From the NCBI GenBank assembly GCA_050123375.1, contig JASFHF010000010.1, forward strand, positions 1-51,922: a stretch of 51,922 nt of DNA, given 5' to 3'. The notes below the pieces were generated by a model that worked only from the letters and a program-made list of their open reading frames with translations, had not been told where the DNA came from and made no database searches. Positions within the stretch are counted from its first letter, which is position 1. Each line of letters starts with the position of its first letter. The DNA is from JASFHF01 sp050123375 (GTDB lineage: Bacteria > Pseudomonadota > Gammaproteobacteria > UBA12402). Below are positions 17,515 to 26,513 of this stretch, piece after piece. A program made the translations under genes and the position numbers.

Positions 17515-18822
17515 ATGAATATGTGCCAAACCGAATATCAAAAAAAACTAACATCTGCTGCGAATGCTGTTGATGGCCTTACTAGTGAATCTACCATTGT
17601 TTATGGCATGAGTGTTACCGAACCGCCTGCTTTGCTAAAAGCTCTTGCTGACAAAGTACATACCGATAAACTTGAAAAAATTAAAGCTTACAGTTTCTTA
17701 CCGCTAGCTCATTCAGCTAATACAATCCATCGTGTTGGTCTTGCTGACCGCATCGAATCTTTCTCCTGGTTTGTCAGCGCTCCTGAACGAGGATTAATTT
17801 CTACAGGTTTAAATTATTTCGTTCCATGCTATTTACATCAAATTCCAAAATTTATTCAGCAAGGAATGAAAATTGATCTTGTGATCACCACTGTTTCTCC
17901 TATGGATAAAGGCGGTTATTTTAGTTTTGGCACCGGCAATGATTATATTTCCACCGCAGCCCGCCATTGCAAGAAATTAGTTTTAGAAGTTAATGAAAAT
18001 ATGCCGCGAGTTTTTGGCGATTCAACCGTGCATATTTCAGAAGTAGATGCAATTGTTGAAAATACTACACCATTACTTGAATTAACCAAAACACCAACTG
18101 TACCTGAAGATGAAGCAGTCGGCAAAATTGTCGCTGAAATGATTCCCGATGGCGCAGTAATTCAACTAGGTATTGGTAATTTACCAAACGCCGTAGCAAG
18201 TGCTCTTACAAATCATAAAGACTTGGGAGTTCATACTGAACTGCTTACCACTGGCATGATAAATTTAATTAAACAAGGTGTGATAACCGGCAAAAAGAAA
18301 AACCTTCACCCAGAAAAACACGTTTTCACCACCGCCTCCGGTAATAAAGAAATGTATGAATTCATGCATAACAATTCATCCTTTGAAAGCTATGCCGCTT
18401 CGCATGTTTGTCACCCAAAGATTATCGCACAAAATGATGACATGATCGCAGTAAATGCAGTTATCGAAGTTGATTTGCTGGGACAATGTAACGCAGAATA
18501 TCTACAAGAAACTACATTTAGCGGTACCGGCGGTCAATTAGATTTCGTCCGTGGAACATATGATGCTAAAAACGGAAAATCAATTCATGTCTGCCGCTCA
18601 ACCGTCAAACAAGAAACCATTTCAAAAATCGTACCACGTTTTAAAGAAGGCGCAATAATCACCAGCCCACGCGCTGACACGCATTATGTTGCTACAGAAT
18701 ACGGCATCGTAGATTTAAAAAACAAATCCACCAAAGAACGCGCTCTAGCTTTAATCAGCATCGCACATCCAAAATTTAGAGATGAACTGCTCCGCGAAGC
18801 AGAAAATATGTATTTGCTGTGA
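17515..18822 (+). CDS. Acetyl-CoA hydrolase / CoA-transferase (4-hydroxybutyrate/butyryl-CoA type)
   Basis: A class I CoA-transferase of the AcCoA hydrolase/transferase family, moving CoA between acetate or another short acid and an acyl-CoA. The 435-residue length is typical. The catalytic Glu is expected in the segment IEVDLLGQCNAE, and the oxyanion/CoA-binding region appears as GTGGQLDFVRG. TGMINLIKQGVITGKKK and RADTHYVATEYGIVDLKNKS are also conserved in the family. Substrate cannot be assigned. The ATG at 17515 lacks a clear ribosome binding site; ATG 17521 is an alternative. It is transcribed alone, divergent from the AAA gene. Confidence 0.9.
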   Translation: MNMCQTEYQKKLTSAANAVDGLTSESTIVYGMSVTEPPALLKALADKVHTDKLEKIKAYSFLPLAHSANTIHRVGLADRIESFSWFVSAPERGLISTGLNYFVPCYLHQIPKFIQQGMKIDLVITTVSPMDKGGYFSFGTGNDYISTAARHCKKLVLEVNENMPRVFGDSTVHISEVDAIVENTTPLLELTKTPTVPEDEAVGKIVAEMIPDGAVIQLGIGNLPNAVASALTNHKDLGVHTELLTTGMINLIKQGVITGKKKNLHPEKHVFTTASGNKEMYEFMHNNSSFESYAASHVCHPKIIAQNDDMIAVNAVIEVDLLGQCNAEYLQETTFSGTGGQLDFVRGTYDAKNGKSIHVCRSTVKQETISKIVPRFKEGAIITSPRADTHYVATEYGIVDLKNKSTKERALALISIAHPKFRDELLREAENMYLL

Positions 18823-18871
18823 CAACATAATTATCATTATCCAGAAATTATCATACCAATGCCAGCTCTCG

Positions 18872-20173
18872 TTACATTTTACATTTTATGTCAACATCAT
18901 GAAGATTTTTACTTTCAATAACGCGCTTGAAATTCTTTCTAAAAGTCCGCATTCCTGCAAAATAGGATTCCTTCATCTTATTCATTGTCATTAATTTTTT
19001 ATTAAATTTATTTTGCTGTTTATTATCTTTAAAGCGGACAACATCCAAATACAATTTCAATTTCTCATTAGTATATTTGTATATTTTATAAAAAATTTCA
19101 AAATCTTCGTCTGACACCTTACTACAACGAATGTTAATATAATCTAGCGAGTTAAACTTACATAGTTTAGCCAGCAATGATAATTTAAAATCTTTGACGC
19201 TACGAACATCCAAATAAAGCACTTGTAGTTTACGTTTCATTAAGTAAGCCTGGAGTTTATTAAAAATTGATCTAATATCTACTTTTTTGTGAAAAGATAT
19301 TAGAAGTGTTTTAAGCGGGGAATTCTTCTTACTCAATTCTTCAATAATTTTGTCAAATTCACTATTACGTATACCAAACTTATTTATATCCAAAACAAGA
19401 CAACTAAATGTCTTAAGATTTTTAGTTATAATAAACTCAATAAATTTATCTGAAAAAACACGATTGTTCCAATCAGCAAACTGCAATTTTCCATACTTCC
19501 CGTCTTTATCCTGAAATAAATAGAAAGAATGATAATAATGACCCTGCGTATTTTCACTATCTGATAGTATTGTATGAGTATGCCCTATATTCTTTAACGT
19601 ATTATCATCTTTTAATACGCTGTCATCATATTTAAATATTTGATTATTGATACCAAAACTTTTCATAAAACATAAATATTTTTCACGTTGAATATTCATT
19701 GCGTGTATCTGTGTAAAACATTTTATAGCGTCTTCAAATTTCCTGGATGCAATGTTAATTTCAATAATTTGAATTTGACTTTGATCAATTAATCCTTGCA
19801 AAAAATCCTTACTTCCAAATTTTCTACAAAGCATAAATTCACAAGTGTTAATACATTTTTGATACGCTTCAATGGCTTTTTGATATTGCTTTAGTTCACA
19901 GCGATAAGCATTACCTATTAGAAAATAAATGGATATATGACTATGAATAAATTCCTCAAAAAAATTGTGAAGCATTTTATAAGTTTTTTGCTTTGTTAGA
20001 CTATTAGTTATTTGCATTAACCCCCAAAACTTAACAATCATTGTACAACAACGCTCAACAGCCTCATCATAACTATCGATAGCTTTTTCATATTCTTTTT
20101 GTTCATAGTAAATATTACCATCGCTTATCTCACCTTCAGCAGTAATCAAACAATCTCTAATCTCTTCGAACAT
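18872..20173 (-). CDS. TPR-repeat protein with leucine-rich C-terminal half
   Basis: The 433-residue protein has no signal peptide. TPR-like helices are visible at GNIYYEQKEYEKAIDSYDEA (residues ~19-38) and GNAYRCELKQYQKAIEAYQK (~87-106), with a third, weaker unit around ~130-160. The second half is rich in regularly spaced Leu/Ile segments such as KLQVLYLDVRSVKDFKLSLL and LDYINIRCSKVSDEDF, which suggest a divergent leucine-rich-repeat-like fold. The C-terminus is basic. No family is recognised. AT-rich composition and scaffold architecture recall the giant protein at 9570, but no sequence similarity was seen. Confidence 0.75.
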   Translation of the reverse strand: MFEEIRDCLITAEGEISDGNIYYEQKEYEKAIDSYDEAVERCCTMIVKFWGLMQITNSLTKQKTYKMLHNFFEEFIHSHISIYFLIGNAYRCELKQYQKAIEAYQKCINTCEFMLCRKFGSKDFLQGLIDQSQIQIIEINIASRKFEDAIKCFTQIHAMNIQREKYLCFMKSFGINNQIFKYDDSVLKDDNTLKNIGHTHTILSDSENTQGHYYHSFYLFQDKDGKYGKLQFADWNNRVFSDKFIEFIITKNLKTFSCLVLDINKFGIRNSEFDKIIEELSKKNSPLKTLLISFHKKVDIRSIFNKLQAYLMKRKLQVLYLDVRSVKDFKLSLLAKLCKFNSLDYINIRCSKVSDEDFEIFYKIYKYTNEKLKLYLDVVRFKDNKQQNKFNKKLMTMNKMKESYFAGMRTFRKNFKRVIESKNLHDVDIKCKM

Positions 20174-20343
20174 TTCAAATCCTCAATTCAATAAGCTAGT
20201 GCAGCATTGGTTAAAAACCACCAGCATTTCGCAACATCGTATTTTCACACATAGCCATTTCAGTTATAACCAAGCTTATTTTAGCCCACGAATTTTAACA
20301 AAATATTAAGGATATTTCTAAAAATAAATTTTCCTTAGTTATC

Positions 20344-20371
20344 GTGACATTAACCACAATTACGCTATAAT
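20344..20371 (+). promoter_or_regulatory. Predicted uvrD promoter, likely leaderless transcript
   Basis: GTGACA (20344-20349), a 16-bp spacer and a perfect TATAAT (20366-20371) form a strong sigma-70 match. Only 8 nt lie between the -10 box and the uvrD ATG, with no Shine-Dalgarno sequence, so the mRNA should start at or within about 2 nt of the start codon. Confidence 0.6.
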
Positions 20372-20379
20372 CATCACAA

Positions 20380-22581
20380 ATGAATAATACAATAAACTAC
20401 TTAGACACTTTAAATCCTGCGCAATCAGAAGCGGTGACAGATGCGCAACATAATTTATTAGTTTTGGCAGGAGCCGGCAGCGGTAAAACCAAAGTATTAA
20501 CGCACCGCATCGCATGGTTAATTCATCAACAACGAATTTCTCCATATGCAATTCTGGCAGTGACTTTCACCAATAAAGCTGCACATGAAATGAAAGCACG
20601 TGTGGAAAAATTAATCGAGATGCCGACAAACGGCATGTGGATCGGAACCTTTCACAGCATTGCGCATCGATTATTGCGTTTGCATTGGCAAGCCGCGAAA
20701 CTGTCAGAAACTTTTCAAATTATTGATTCCGAAGATCAATACCGCTTGATTCGCCGCATCATGAAAAACTTGAATCTGGACGAATCTGCCTGGCCGCCAA
20801 AACAAGCACAATGGTATATTAACAAACAAAAAGACGAAGGCATTCGTTCACGCTCAATTGTTGAGTCTCTTGATTTATTTCAACAAACCATGTTAAAAAT
20901 TTATCAACAATACGAAAAAAATTGTGAACAAAATGGTTTGGTTGACTTTGCAGAACTTTTATTGCGCGCACATGAATTATGGCTAAATAATTCAGAACTT
21001 TTAAACCATTATGCCAAGCGCTTTCAACATATTCTAGTTGACGAATTCCAGGATACTAATGCAATTCAATATGCATGGCTTAAACTTCTGCTGAATTCAC
21101 AAAATAAAATTATGGTGGTAGGTGATGACGATCAATCAATTTATGGCTGGCGCGGCGCTGAAGTAAAAAATATTTTGCAATTCAATCAAGAAATTAAAAA
21201 CACCAAAACCGTACGCTTAGAACAAAATTACCGCTCCACTGGAAATATTCTACGTGCCGCCAATGCAGTAATTGCTGGAAATTATAATCGGCTCGGTAAA
21301 AATTTATGGACTAAAACCGGAAATGGAGAACCAATTTCCTTATATGCTGCTTTCAATGATCGCGATGAAGCACGCTTCATTGCTAACCGCATTATATCTT
21401 TTGCGCAACAAGGCAACAAACTTTGCGAATGTGCAATTTTATATCGATCAAACGCACAATCACGTGTTTTAGAAGAGACTTTAATCCAAGCAAATTTACC
21501 TTACCGGATTTATGGCGGCATGAAATTTTTTGAGCGCGCAGAAATTAAAAATGCTTTGGGCTATTTACGCTTAATTGCAAATCGCAACGATGATCCTGCT
21601 TTTGAACGAATCGTTAATGTGCCAACTCGTGGAATTGGCAATACAATTTTAACTTTGGTGCGCCAAACTGCGCGCGAACATGATTTATCATTATGGCAAG
21701 CAGCGCTGCACTTAATTAAAAATAATTCTTTAAATTCCCGTTCGCAGAATAATTTATCTAATTTTATAAACTTACTAAACAACCTGGATCCCGCGGTCAA
21801 GCCGCGGGATGACATGACAGAAACCCAAAATTTAGAATTGCATGAATTAACCGAACACGTATTAAAATTTAGTGGTCTAATTGATCACTATAAAAAAGAC
21901 AAAAGTGAAAAAAACTTAAACCGCTGCGAAAACTTAAATGAATTAATCAGCGCAACCAAAGAATTTGATTTTGAAGATGACGAAGAAATTTCACCGCTAA
22001 CCGCTTTTTTAACTCACGCAGTACTCGAAGCTGGCGAAAATCAGGCTAATACGCAAAGTGATTGCATCCAGCTAATGACTTTGCATGCAGCTAAAGGTCT
22101 GGAATTCCCCGTAGTATTTTTAACCGGCTTGGAAGAAGGACTGTTCCCTCATCAAATGTCAATGGATTCACCCGAGAATCTCGAAGAAGAACGACGCTTA
22201 TGTTACGTTGGAATTACACGCGCCAAACAAAAACTATACTTAACTTATGCGCATTCGCGCATGCTGCACGGCGCAGAAATGTATCGTCAACCTTCACAAT
22301 TTTTGCAAGCAATCCCCGAAGAATGTCTTGATGAAATGTACATGCAGGCAAAAATTTCCCGTCCTGTTAGCCGCAAAACTTTTACACAAAAAAACTTAGC
22401 CAAAAAAACTTCCGCTACGATAGAAACCGAACACGGCAACTTTAAAATTGGACAAACTGTAACACACAACAAATTCGGCGAAGGAATAATCTTAAATTTT
22501 GAAAGTGACAACCGCATACAAATAAACTTCAAAAAAGTCGGCACAAAAACACTTGATTTGAATTATGCTAAGTTGCAATAA
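20380..22581 (+). CDS. uvrD: DNA helicase II (UvrD), with short palindromic insert
   Basis: UvrD is the SF1A 3'-5' helicase of nucleotide excision and mismatch repair. The 733-residue protein has LNPAQSEAVT (Q motif), Walker A LAGAGSGKTKVL, TFTNKAAHEMK, VDEFQDTN (Walker B), GDDDQSIYGWRGA, LEQNYRS, LMTLHAAKGLEFP and VGITRAKQKL. The C-terminal IGQTVTHNKFGEGIILNF is the Tudor-like RNAP-binding domain that favours UvrD over Rep. Residues ~468-480 (LDPAVKPRDDM) are encoded by a palindrome and have no counterpart in E. coli UvrD; they fall in the 2B region before LKFSGLIDHY. Confidence 0.96.
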   Translation: MNNTINYLDTLNPAQSEAVTDAQHNLLVLAGAGSGKTKVLTHRIAWLIHQQRISPYAILAVTFTNKAAHEMKARVEKLIEMPTNGMWIGTFHSIAHRLLRLHWQAAKLSETFQIIDSEDQYRLIRRIMKNLNLDESAWPPKQAQWYINKQKDEGIRSRSIVESLDLFQQTMLKIYQQYEKNCEQNGLVDFAELLLRAHELWLNNSELLNHYAKRFQHILVDEFQDTNAIQYAWLKLLLNSQNKIMVVGDDDQSIYGWRGAEVKNILQFNQEIKNTKTVRLEQNYRSTGNILRAANAVIAGNYNRLGKNLWTKTGNGEPISLYAAFNDRDEARFIANRIISFAQQGNKLCECAILYRSNAQSRVLEETLIQANLPYRIYGGMKFFERAEIKNALGYLRLIANRNDDPAFERIVNVPTRGIGNTILTLVRQTAREHDLSLWQAALHLIKNNSLNSRSQNNLSNFINLLNNLDPAVKPRDDMTETQNLELHELTEHVLKFSGLIDHYKKDKSEKNLNRCENLNELISATKEFDFEDDEEISPLTAFLTHAVLEAGENQANTQSDCIQLMTLHAAKGLEFPVVFLTGLEEGLFPHQMSMDSPENLEEERRLCYVGITRAKQKLYLTYAHSRMLHGAEMYRQPSQFLQAIPEECLDEMYMQAKISRPVSRKTFTQKNLAKKTSATIETEHGNFKIGQTVTHNKFGEGIILNFESDNRIQINFKKVGTKTLDLNYAKLQ
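21783..21814. repeat. Short palindromic element inside uvrD
   Basis: ATCCCGCGG (21788-21796), a 5-nt loop and CCGCGGGAT (21802-21810), preceded by CCTGG and followed by GACA, form the CTGGATCCCG/CGGGATGACA type of small repeat known from Rickettsia and other bacteria. It is translated as LDPAVKPRDDM. A related ATCCCG/CGGGAT motif with TGTCATCCCG ends is found at 49601-49734. Confidence 0.85.
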
Positions 22582-22880
22582 TTTTTTCCCAAATTTTGCA
22601 GAAACCCACCTAAATCATTTAGCGGGATTATTACAAGGAATCGGAACTGTAAGCAACAAAAAAGGTGCGCATGGAAAAGGCTCTAACAATGAACCCGCTC
22701 AGACGGCGAGTTCATCTCCTTCGACTCTTACACCAGTTAAGGATGGTCGTTGAGTAAGTTTTATTATAGCACCGATAACGAATAAGCAAATAATAATATA
22801 AAAATAGCAACCAAAATATTATGAGGATTTATTGCTAGCATTAATTCGCATCTTGAAAGATAATGGATAAATGTGCAAAA
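22582..22880. other. Gene-free stretch after uvrD
   Basis: About 300 bp separate uvrD from the convergent membrane-protein gene. A 62-codon frame (22565-22753, ending VKDGR) overlaps the uvrD end and reads as Ser/Thr/Pro-rich sequence. It has no ribosome binding site and may be the relic of a longer gene. No terminator hairpin with a T-run was found, and the rest is AT-rich with no recognised feature. Confidence 0.4.
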
Positions 22881-23660
22881 CTATCTTAAAGTTTTTAATT
22901 GTCGTCTCAACTTCAAATCATAATACTGACAAATAAAGACATTAACAAAAATGATCCACATAAACACAACTAACACAACTGCAACTACATTCATCGCCAT
23001 CGTATAATTATGCACAGTCATATGAAACAAATTCACAAAAATCAAACTAGCAATTAATATAATTAACAACATCAAAACCATTGTTAAAATTGAAAAAATC
23101 AAAAAAACTATTAAAGTCCGCCACCAATTTCCCCACACTAATTTTGCACTATAGGCAAATGACGCAAAAATGGCTTTATCATCTATAAGTATAGCCAATA
23201 CATTGTAAACCAATAAGATCCATAAAAATATACCAGGAATCACAAAACATAATGTACCAAACCCAACAGCAATCATATATAAAAACAACGCAATAATGCA
23301 TGGTAAAAATTTAAATAATGCACGTACAGCTGCAGCTTTATAGCCAGCATTCGCTGCAATCATAATCTGATAACATCGATAAAACATTACTAAAAACAAC
23401 CAAAACATCACCGCTTCAGAAAATAGCATAGTCACTAAATATTTCGTTGCAACCTGTTGAGTCACTGCTGATAAATTTAGCTGCTGCTTAAATGCAAACA
23501 AATTCATCTGTTGTTTTGGTAAAAACATAATCAAAAAAATCACGACACCAATCATTAATACTGAAATCGGTAACAGTTTTAACCAAGTTTTTTTAAATAA
23601 TTTAATGCTATTAAGCAACACCCCAATTATTGATTGCGGACTAGTTGATATTTCAAACAT
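22881..23660 (-). CDS. Polytopic membrane protein (YciC/BPSS1780-like)
   Basis: A 259-residue integral membrane protein with about six hydrophobic helices. It starts with a short soluble segment MFEISTSPQSIIGVLLNSIK, and each helix pair is separated by brief polar loops. The pattern (amphipathic N-terminus, then LFKKTWLKLLPISVLMIG, with a central IPGIFLWILL) resembles the loosely defined YciC/DUF-type inner-membrane families. No catalytic motif is seen. It stands alone, with a 535-bp gap upstream. Family placement is tentative; the membrane location is secure. Confidence 0.75.
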   Translation of the reverse strand: MFEISTSPQSIIGVLLNSIKLFKKTWLKLLPISVLMIGVVIFLIMFLPKQQMNLFAFKQQLNLSAVTQQVATKYLVTMLFSEAVMFWLFLVMFYRCYQIMIAANAGYKAAAVRALFKFLPCIIALFLYMIAVGFGTLCFVIPGIFLWILLVYNVLAILIDDKAIFASFAYSAKLVWGNWWRTLIVFLIFSILTMVLMLLIILIASLIFVNLFHMTVHNYTMAMNVVAVVLVVFMWIIFVNVFICQYYDLKLRRQLKTLR

Positions 23661-24064
23661 ATAATCATTCCTTGTAAAATAATATGTATTTCACACTTGT
23701 GTAAAATACTTTGCCCAATGAGGGTTTCCCAAAGGAACAAGTTTCTTAAATTAATGTAGCAAACTATCATTAAAAACTCAAGGTCTGTTTGTTTTATTGT
23801 CAAACCAAAATAGAAATGCCCCCTCCAATCACAGAATACACAATAATGGTAAATTCTATTAATTTGTACTCGTAACACTCAATGTCTATGAATCACACAG
23901 ATAAATCTTGTTTCCTCGCAGCATCTTGTCTCGGCTTTAACCACGCCGGGTTGAATTGACTCCACGGCATCTTATGCTTGTTTTTCCTCGCGTTTTCTGC
24001 ATGCATAGCCGAAGTGTATTCTCTGCTCTCTTCCTTTTGTCAATGTTCAAGTTTTTTGCAGATG
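23661..24064. other. Intergenic stretch upstream of the STAS operon
   Basis: About 400 bp with no secure gene. The part 23893-24006 can encode a 37-residue basic peptide on the minus strand. It is less AT-rich than its surroundings, which suggests a gene remnant or small gene. The remainder shows no hairpins or repeats that could be recognised. Confidence 0.4.
23893..24006 (-). CDS. Possible small ORF or gene remnant (37 aa)
   Basis: From ATG 24006 the frame reads MHAENARKNKHKMPW, then continues through NPAWLKPRQDAARKQDLSV to a TGA. Upstream the same frame stays open and protein-like (KEESREYTSA) back to a stop at about 24040. No ribosome binding site is evident. The composition looks like real protein rather than noise, and it could be a short basic protein or the 3' end of a degraded gene. 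No family is recognised. Confidence 0.25.
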   Translation of the reverse strand: MHAENARKNKHKMPWSQFNPAWLKPRQDAARKQDLSV

Positions 24065-24180
24065 AAGGTGTCAAGTCTAAACTTGAGACTTGATGATTGA
24101 TACTTTTTTCTTTACACTATACGAGTATTTAATTATTCTAATATTTGTATGTCAAGTCTCAAGTCTAGACTTGACACCTT
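24065..24180. repeat. Palindromic element, family C (GGTGTCAAGTCT) upstream of STAS gene
   Basis: Two 29-bp arms (24065-24093 and 24152-24180) are complementary with a single mismatch, separated by 58 bp. Each arm is itself built from repeats of TCAAGTCT/AGACTTGA. The right arm ends 5 bp before the GGAG ribosome binding site of the STAS gene. A shorter relative is at 35046-35069. Confidence 0.85.
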
Positions 24181-24195
24181 TCATTGGAGACAACC

Positions 24196-24492
24196 ATGGT
24201 TAAATTTACACAAAAAAAAGATTCCTTAACATTTACTTTCGACAAGCGGATGGATTCAAAAAATAGTCTAGATGCTGAAAAAAACATTGACCACATTGTG
24301 CATAAACAATCCCCAAAAAAAATTATCTTTGATTTGCAAAATGTAGATTATGTCGCTTCGGCTTTTTTGCGTATATGTATAACGATAGTTAAAAAAATCG
24401 GGAAAGATAATTTTGCTATTATTAATACCAAACCTCAAATAAAAAAGATTTTTAAAATTTCCGGGTTGGAAGAATTTTTTGATATTACATAA
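24196..24492 (+). CDS. STAS-domain anti-sigma-factor antagonist-like protein
   Basis: A single STAS domain fills the 98-residue protein. The strand-helix element IIFDLQNVDYVASAFLRICI matches the SpoIIAA/RsbV phosphorylation loop, with a Ser in ASAF at the phospho-acceptor position. Such proteins cycle between Ser-phosphorylated and free forms to control a partner. The ATG at 24196 has GGAG 7 nt upstream; TTG 24184 would place the start over the ribosome binding site. The next gene encodes a fused phosphatase/kinase, the expected enzymes for this switch, 31 bp downstream. Confidence 0.88.
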   Translation: MVKFTQKKDSLTFTFDKRMDSKNSLDAEKNIDHIVHKQSPKKIIFDLQNVDYVASAFLRICITIVKKIGKDNFAIINTKPQIKKIFKISGLEEFFDIT

Positions 24493-24523
24493 AGGTGTCT
24501 GATACCTTTATCAGGAGAATATT

Positions 24524-26509
24524 TTGCTGTACTCCCTAAGAAGCAGAATTTGTTTATTGGTAGTTATAATTATAACTATTGCTGTCATTACCACTAATAC
24601 CATCGCTGTCACACGAGTAATCAAACATGTTGACGAATTAACTGATAATGCAAGTATTTTTATTTTAAATATTCTCAAAAAAAGTATAAATGTTGAAATA
24701 GCACAAAACATTAAGCACCCAACCACAACCAAAAAGCATCTACAAAAATTATTTGCTGAAACTGTTACCCCCACTGGTTTTATTTTGTTAATTGATAAAT
24801 CCGGCACAATAATTATCAAACCACATATTGATTTTCTAACTAAAACCCAATTGGAAACTATAGAAAAAATCACACTGCCTGCCTTAATCACAAAATTTAA
24901 CCAAGAAAAGAAAGAATGCTCTATTATTGAAAAAATAATAATGCCTAATAATAAACCAGCAAAATGGGAATTCAGAATAGCGAAAACTATTGCCCCCAAT
25001 CATTTCGTAGTACATGTTTCACAACTATCAGAAATTGAAAAACCAGAAAGAGAATTAATTGTAGATTTGCTGCTGGTCAATTCCTTAATCTTAATTCTTG
25101 GACTAATTGTCAGCTTGGTCTTAATCAAAAAATTGACCAACCCATTAAATACGCTAACCAATTATTTAGAACATTTCCCAGAAAAAGATTTTATTTTGAG
25201 CGAAAATGCTAAATCTGAAGTAAAAGGTATCTCTAAAGGAACTGATGATATTTCATTAATGGCCAAAGCATTTATGCATCTATCTTCATCATTGCAAAAA
25301 TATATCACTAATTTCAAACGATCTACCACCATGAAAGAACGTATCATCAGTGAATTAAAAGCAGCCAGAAAAATTCAATTAGACCTTTTACCGGAAAATA
25401 GCATTATAGATAATGTACGCGATAAAATTGACGTACATGCACTGCTAAAACCCGCACATCAAGTCGGCGGAGATTTTTACGACTTTGGTTTACTAAATAA
25501 TAAATATTTCTATTTTATTGTTGGCGATGTATCTGATAAAAGCATAGCTTCAGCAATCTTTATGGCTATAACCAAAACTCTAATTGGATCAAAAATTAAA
25601 ACCAACATTTCTCCGGGTGAAATTTTAACCAAAGTAAATCGCGATCTAATAAATCGCAACAAATTAAATATGTTTGTAACCGTATTTTTAGGCATTTTGG
25701 ACATTAATACCGGAAAAATCACATACTCAAATGCTGGACATCTCCCACCAATTATTTTACGCGAAAGTCAACCTGCTGAATTTTTAACTAATAAAGCTCA
25801 ACCCGTAATCGGCGTAATGCAGGAAATAGAATATACAACAAATACTACTAAACTTTCAGTAGGTGATTTATTATTTGTTTACAGCGATGGGGTTACTGAA
25901 GCAAAAAACGCCCATAATGAATTATTTGCTGATAAACAATTGCTTGATTTTATTAATAACAACGGTACACTAAAACCGATTAAATCGCTTACTAATTTAT
26001 TATTAATCCAATTAGCACATTTTATGAAATACGAACCACAAGCTGATGACATTACTATGTTGGCTGTACGTTATAAAAAACGGCAGAAAAATGATGTATA
26101 CAAACTTACTCTGCCGGCTGAAATTGATTCGATTACCAAATTCCATGATTTTATTTTAGATAAAACTAAATTTGACACTGAAATCCAAAAAAATATTCAT
26201 GATATTTATCTGGCTGCGGAAGAAGCCATTATTAACATCATCAAACATGCATATTCCGCAGATGAAAACGGTCTGATAACTTTATCTTTGGACTTAACTC
26301 AAACAGGATGTCTAATTATACAAATTGAAGATCAAGGCAAACCATTTGATCCAACCAAAACTAAAGCTTTGCAACTAGGTAACAACATAAATAATTTAAC
26401 GGTTGGCGGGATTGGCTGCCACTTAATGCGTGAATTAGCCGATGAAATGTTATATGAATTTATTGATGGTAAAAATATCTTAACTATGAAATTCAACTGC
26501 AAGAATTAA
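24524..26509 (+). CDS. Membrane sensor - PP2C (SpoIIE-type) phosphatase - RsbW-like kinase fusion
   Basis: The 661-residue protein has a membrane helix (about 9-28), an extracytoplasmic sensor region (~30-180), a second helix (~182-203) and a HAMP-like linker. The PP2C domain (~285-515) carries VGGDFYDF, VGDVSDKS, SNAGHLPP, YSDGVTEA and ADDIT, including the metal-binding Asp residues. The C-terminal HATPase domain (~530-661) carries LAAEEAIINIIKHAY, IEDQGKPFDP and GGIGCHLMRELADEM. Both activities opposing each other on a STAS protein are therefore in one chain. The start is TTG at 24524, with CAGGAG 7 nt upstream. It sits between the STAS gene and an L,D-transpeptidase gene 4 bp downstream. 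Confidence 0.92.
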   Translation: MLYSLRSRICLLVVIIITIAVITTNTIAVTRVIKHVDELTDNASIFILNILKKSINVEIAQNIKHPTTTKKHLQKLFAETVTPTGFILLIDKSGTIIIKPHIDFLTKTQLETIEKITLPALITKFNQEKKECSIIEKIIMPNNKPAKWEFRIAKTIAPNHFVVHVSQLSEIEKPERELIVDLLLVNSLILILGLIVSLVLIKKLTNPLNTLTNYLEHFPEKDFILSENAKSEVKGISKGTDDISLMAKAFMHLSSSLQKYITNFKRSTTMKERIISELKAARKIQLDLLPENSIIDNVRDKIDVHALLKPAHQVGGDFYDFGLLNNKYFYFIVGDVSDKSIASAIFMAITKTLIGSKIKTNISPGEILTKVNRDLINRNKLNMFVTVFLGILDINTGKITYSNAGHLPPIILRESQPAEFLTNKAQPVIGVMQEIEYTTNTTKLSVGDLLFVYSDGVTEAKNAHNELFADKQLLDFINNNGTLKPIKSLTNLLLIQLAHFMKYEPQADDITMLAVRYKKRQKNDVYKLTLPAEIDSITKFHDFILDKTKFDTEIQKNIHDIYLAAEEAIINIIKHAYSADENGLITLSLDLTQTGCLIIQIEDQGKPFDPTKTKALQLGNNINNLTVGGIGCHLMRELADEMLYEFIDGKNILTMKFNCKN

Positions 26510-26513
26510 TCCA

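Noticed and set aside
22565..22753. 62-codon ORF overlapping the 3' end of uvrD
   Set aside because: No ribosome binding site and no recognisable family; kept only as a note on the intergenic stretch because its end looks somewhat protein-like.
23627..23878. 83-codon minus-strand ORF upstream of the membrane-protein gene
   Set aside because: It overlaps the true start of the membrane-protein gene, has no ribosome binding site and reads as random hydrophobic/Cys-rich sequence.
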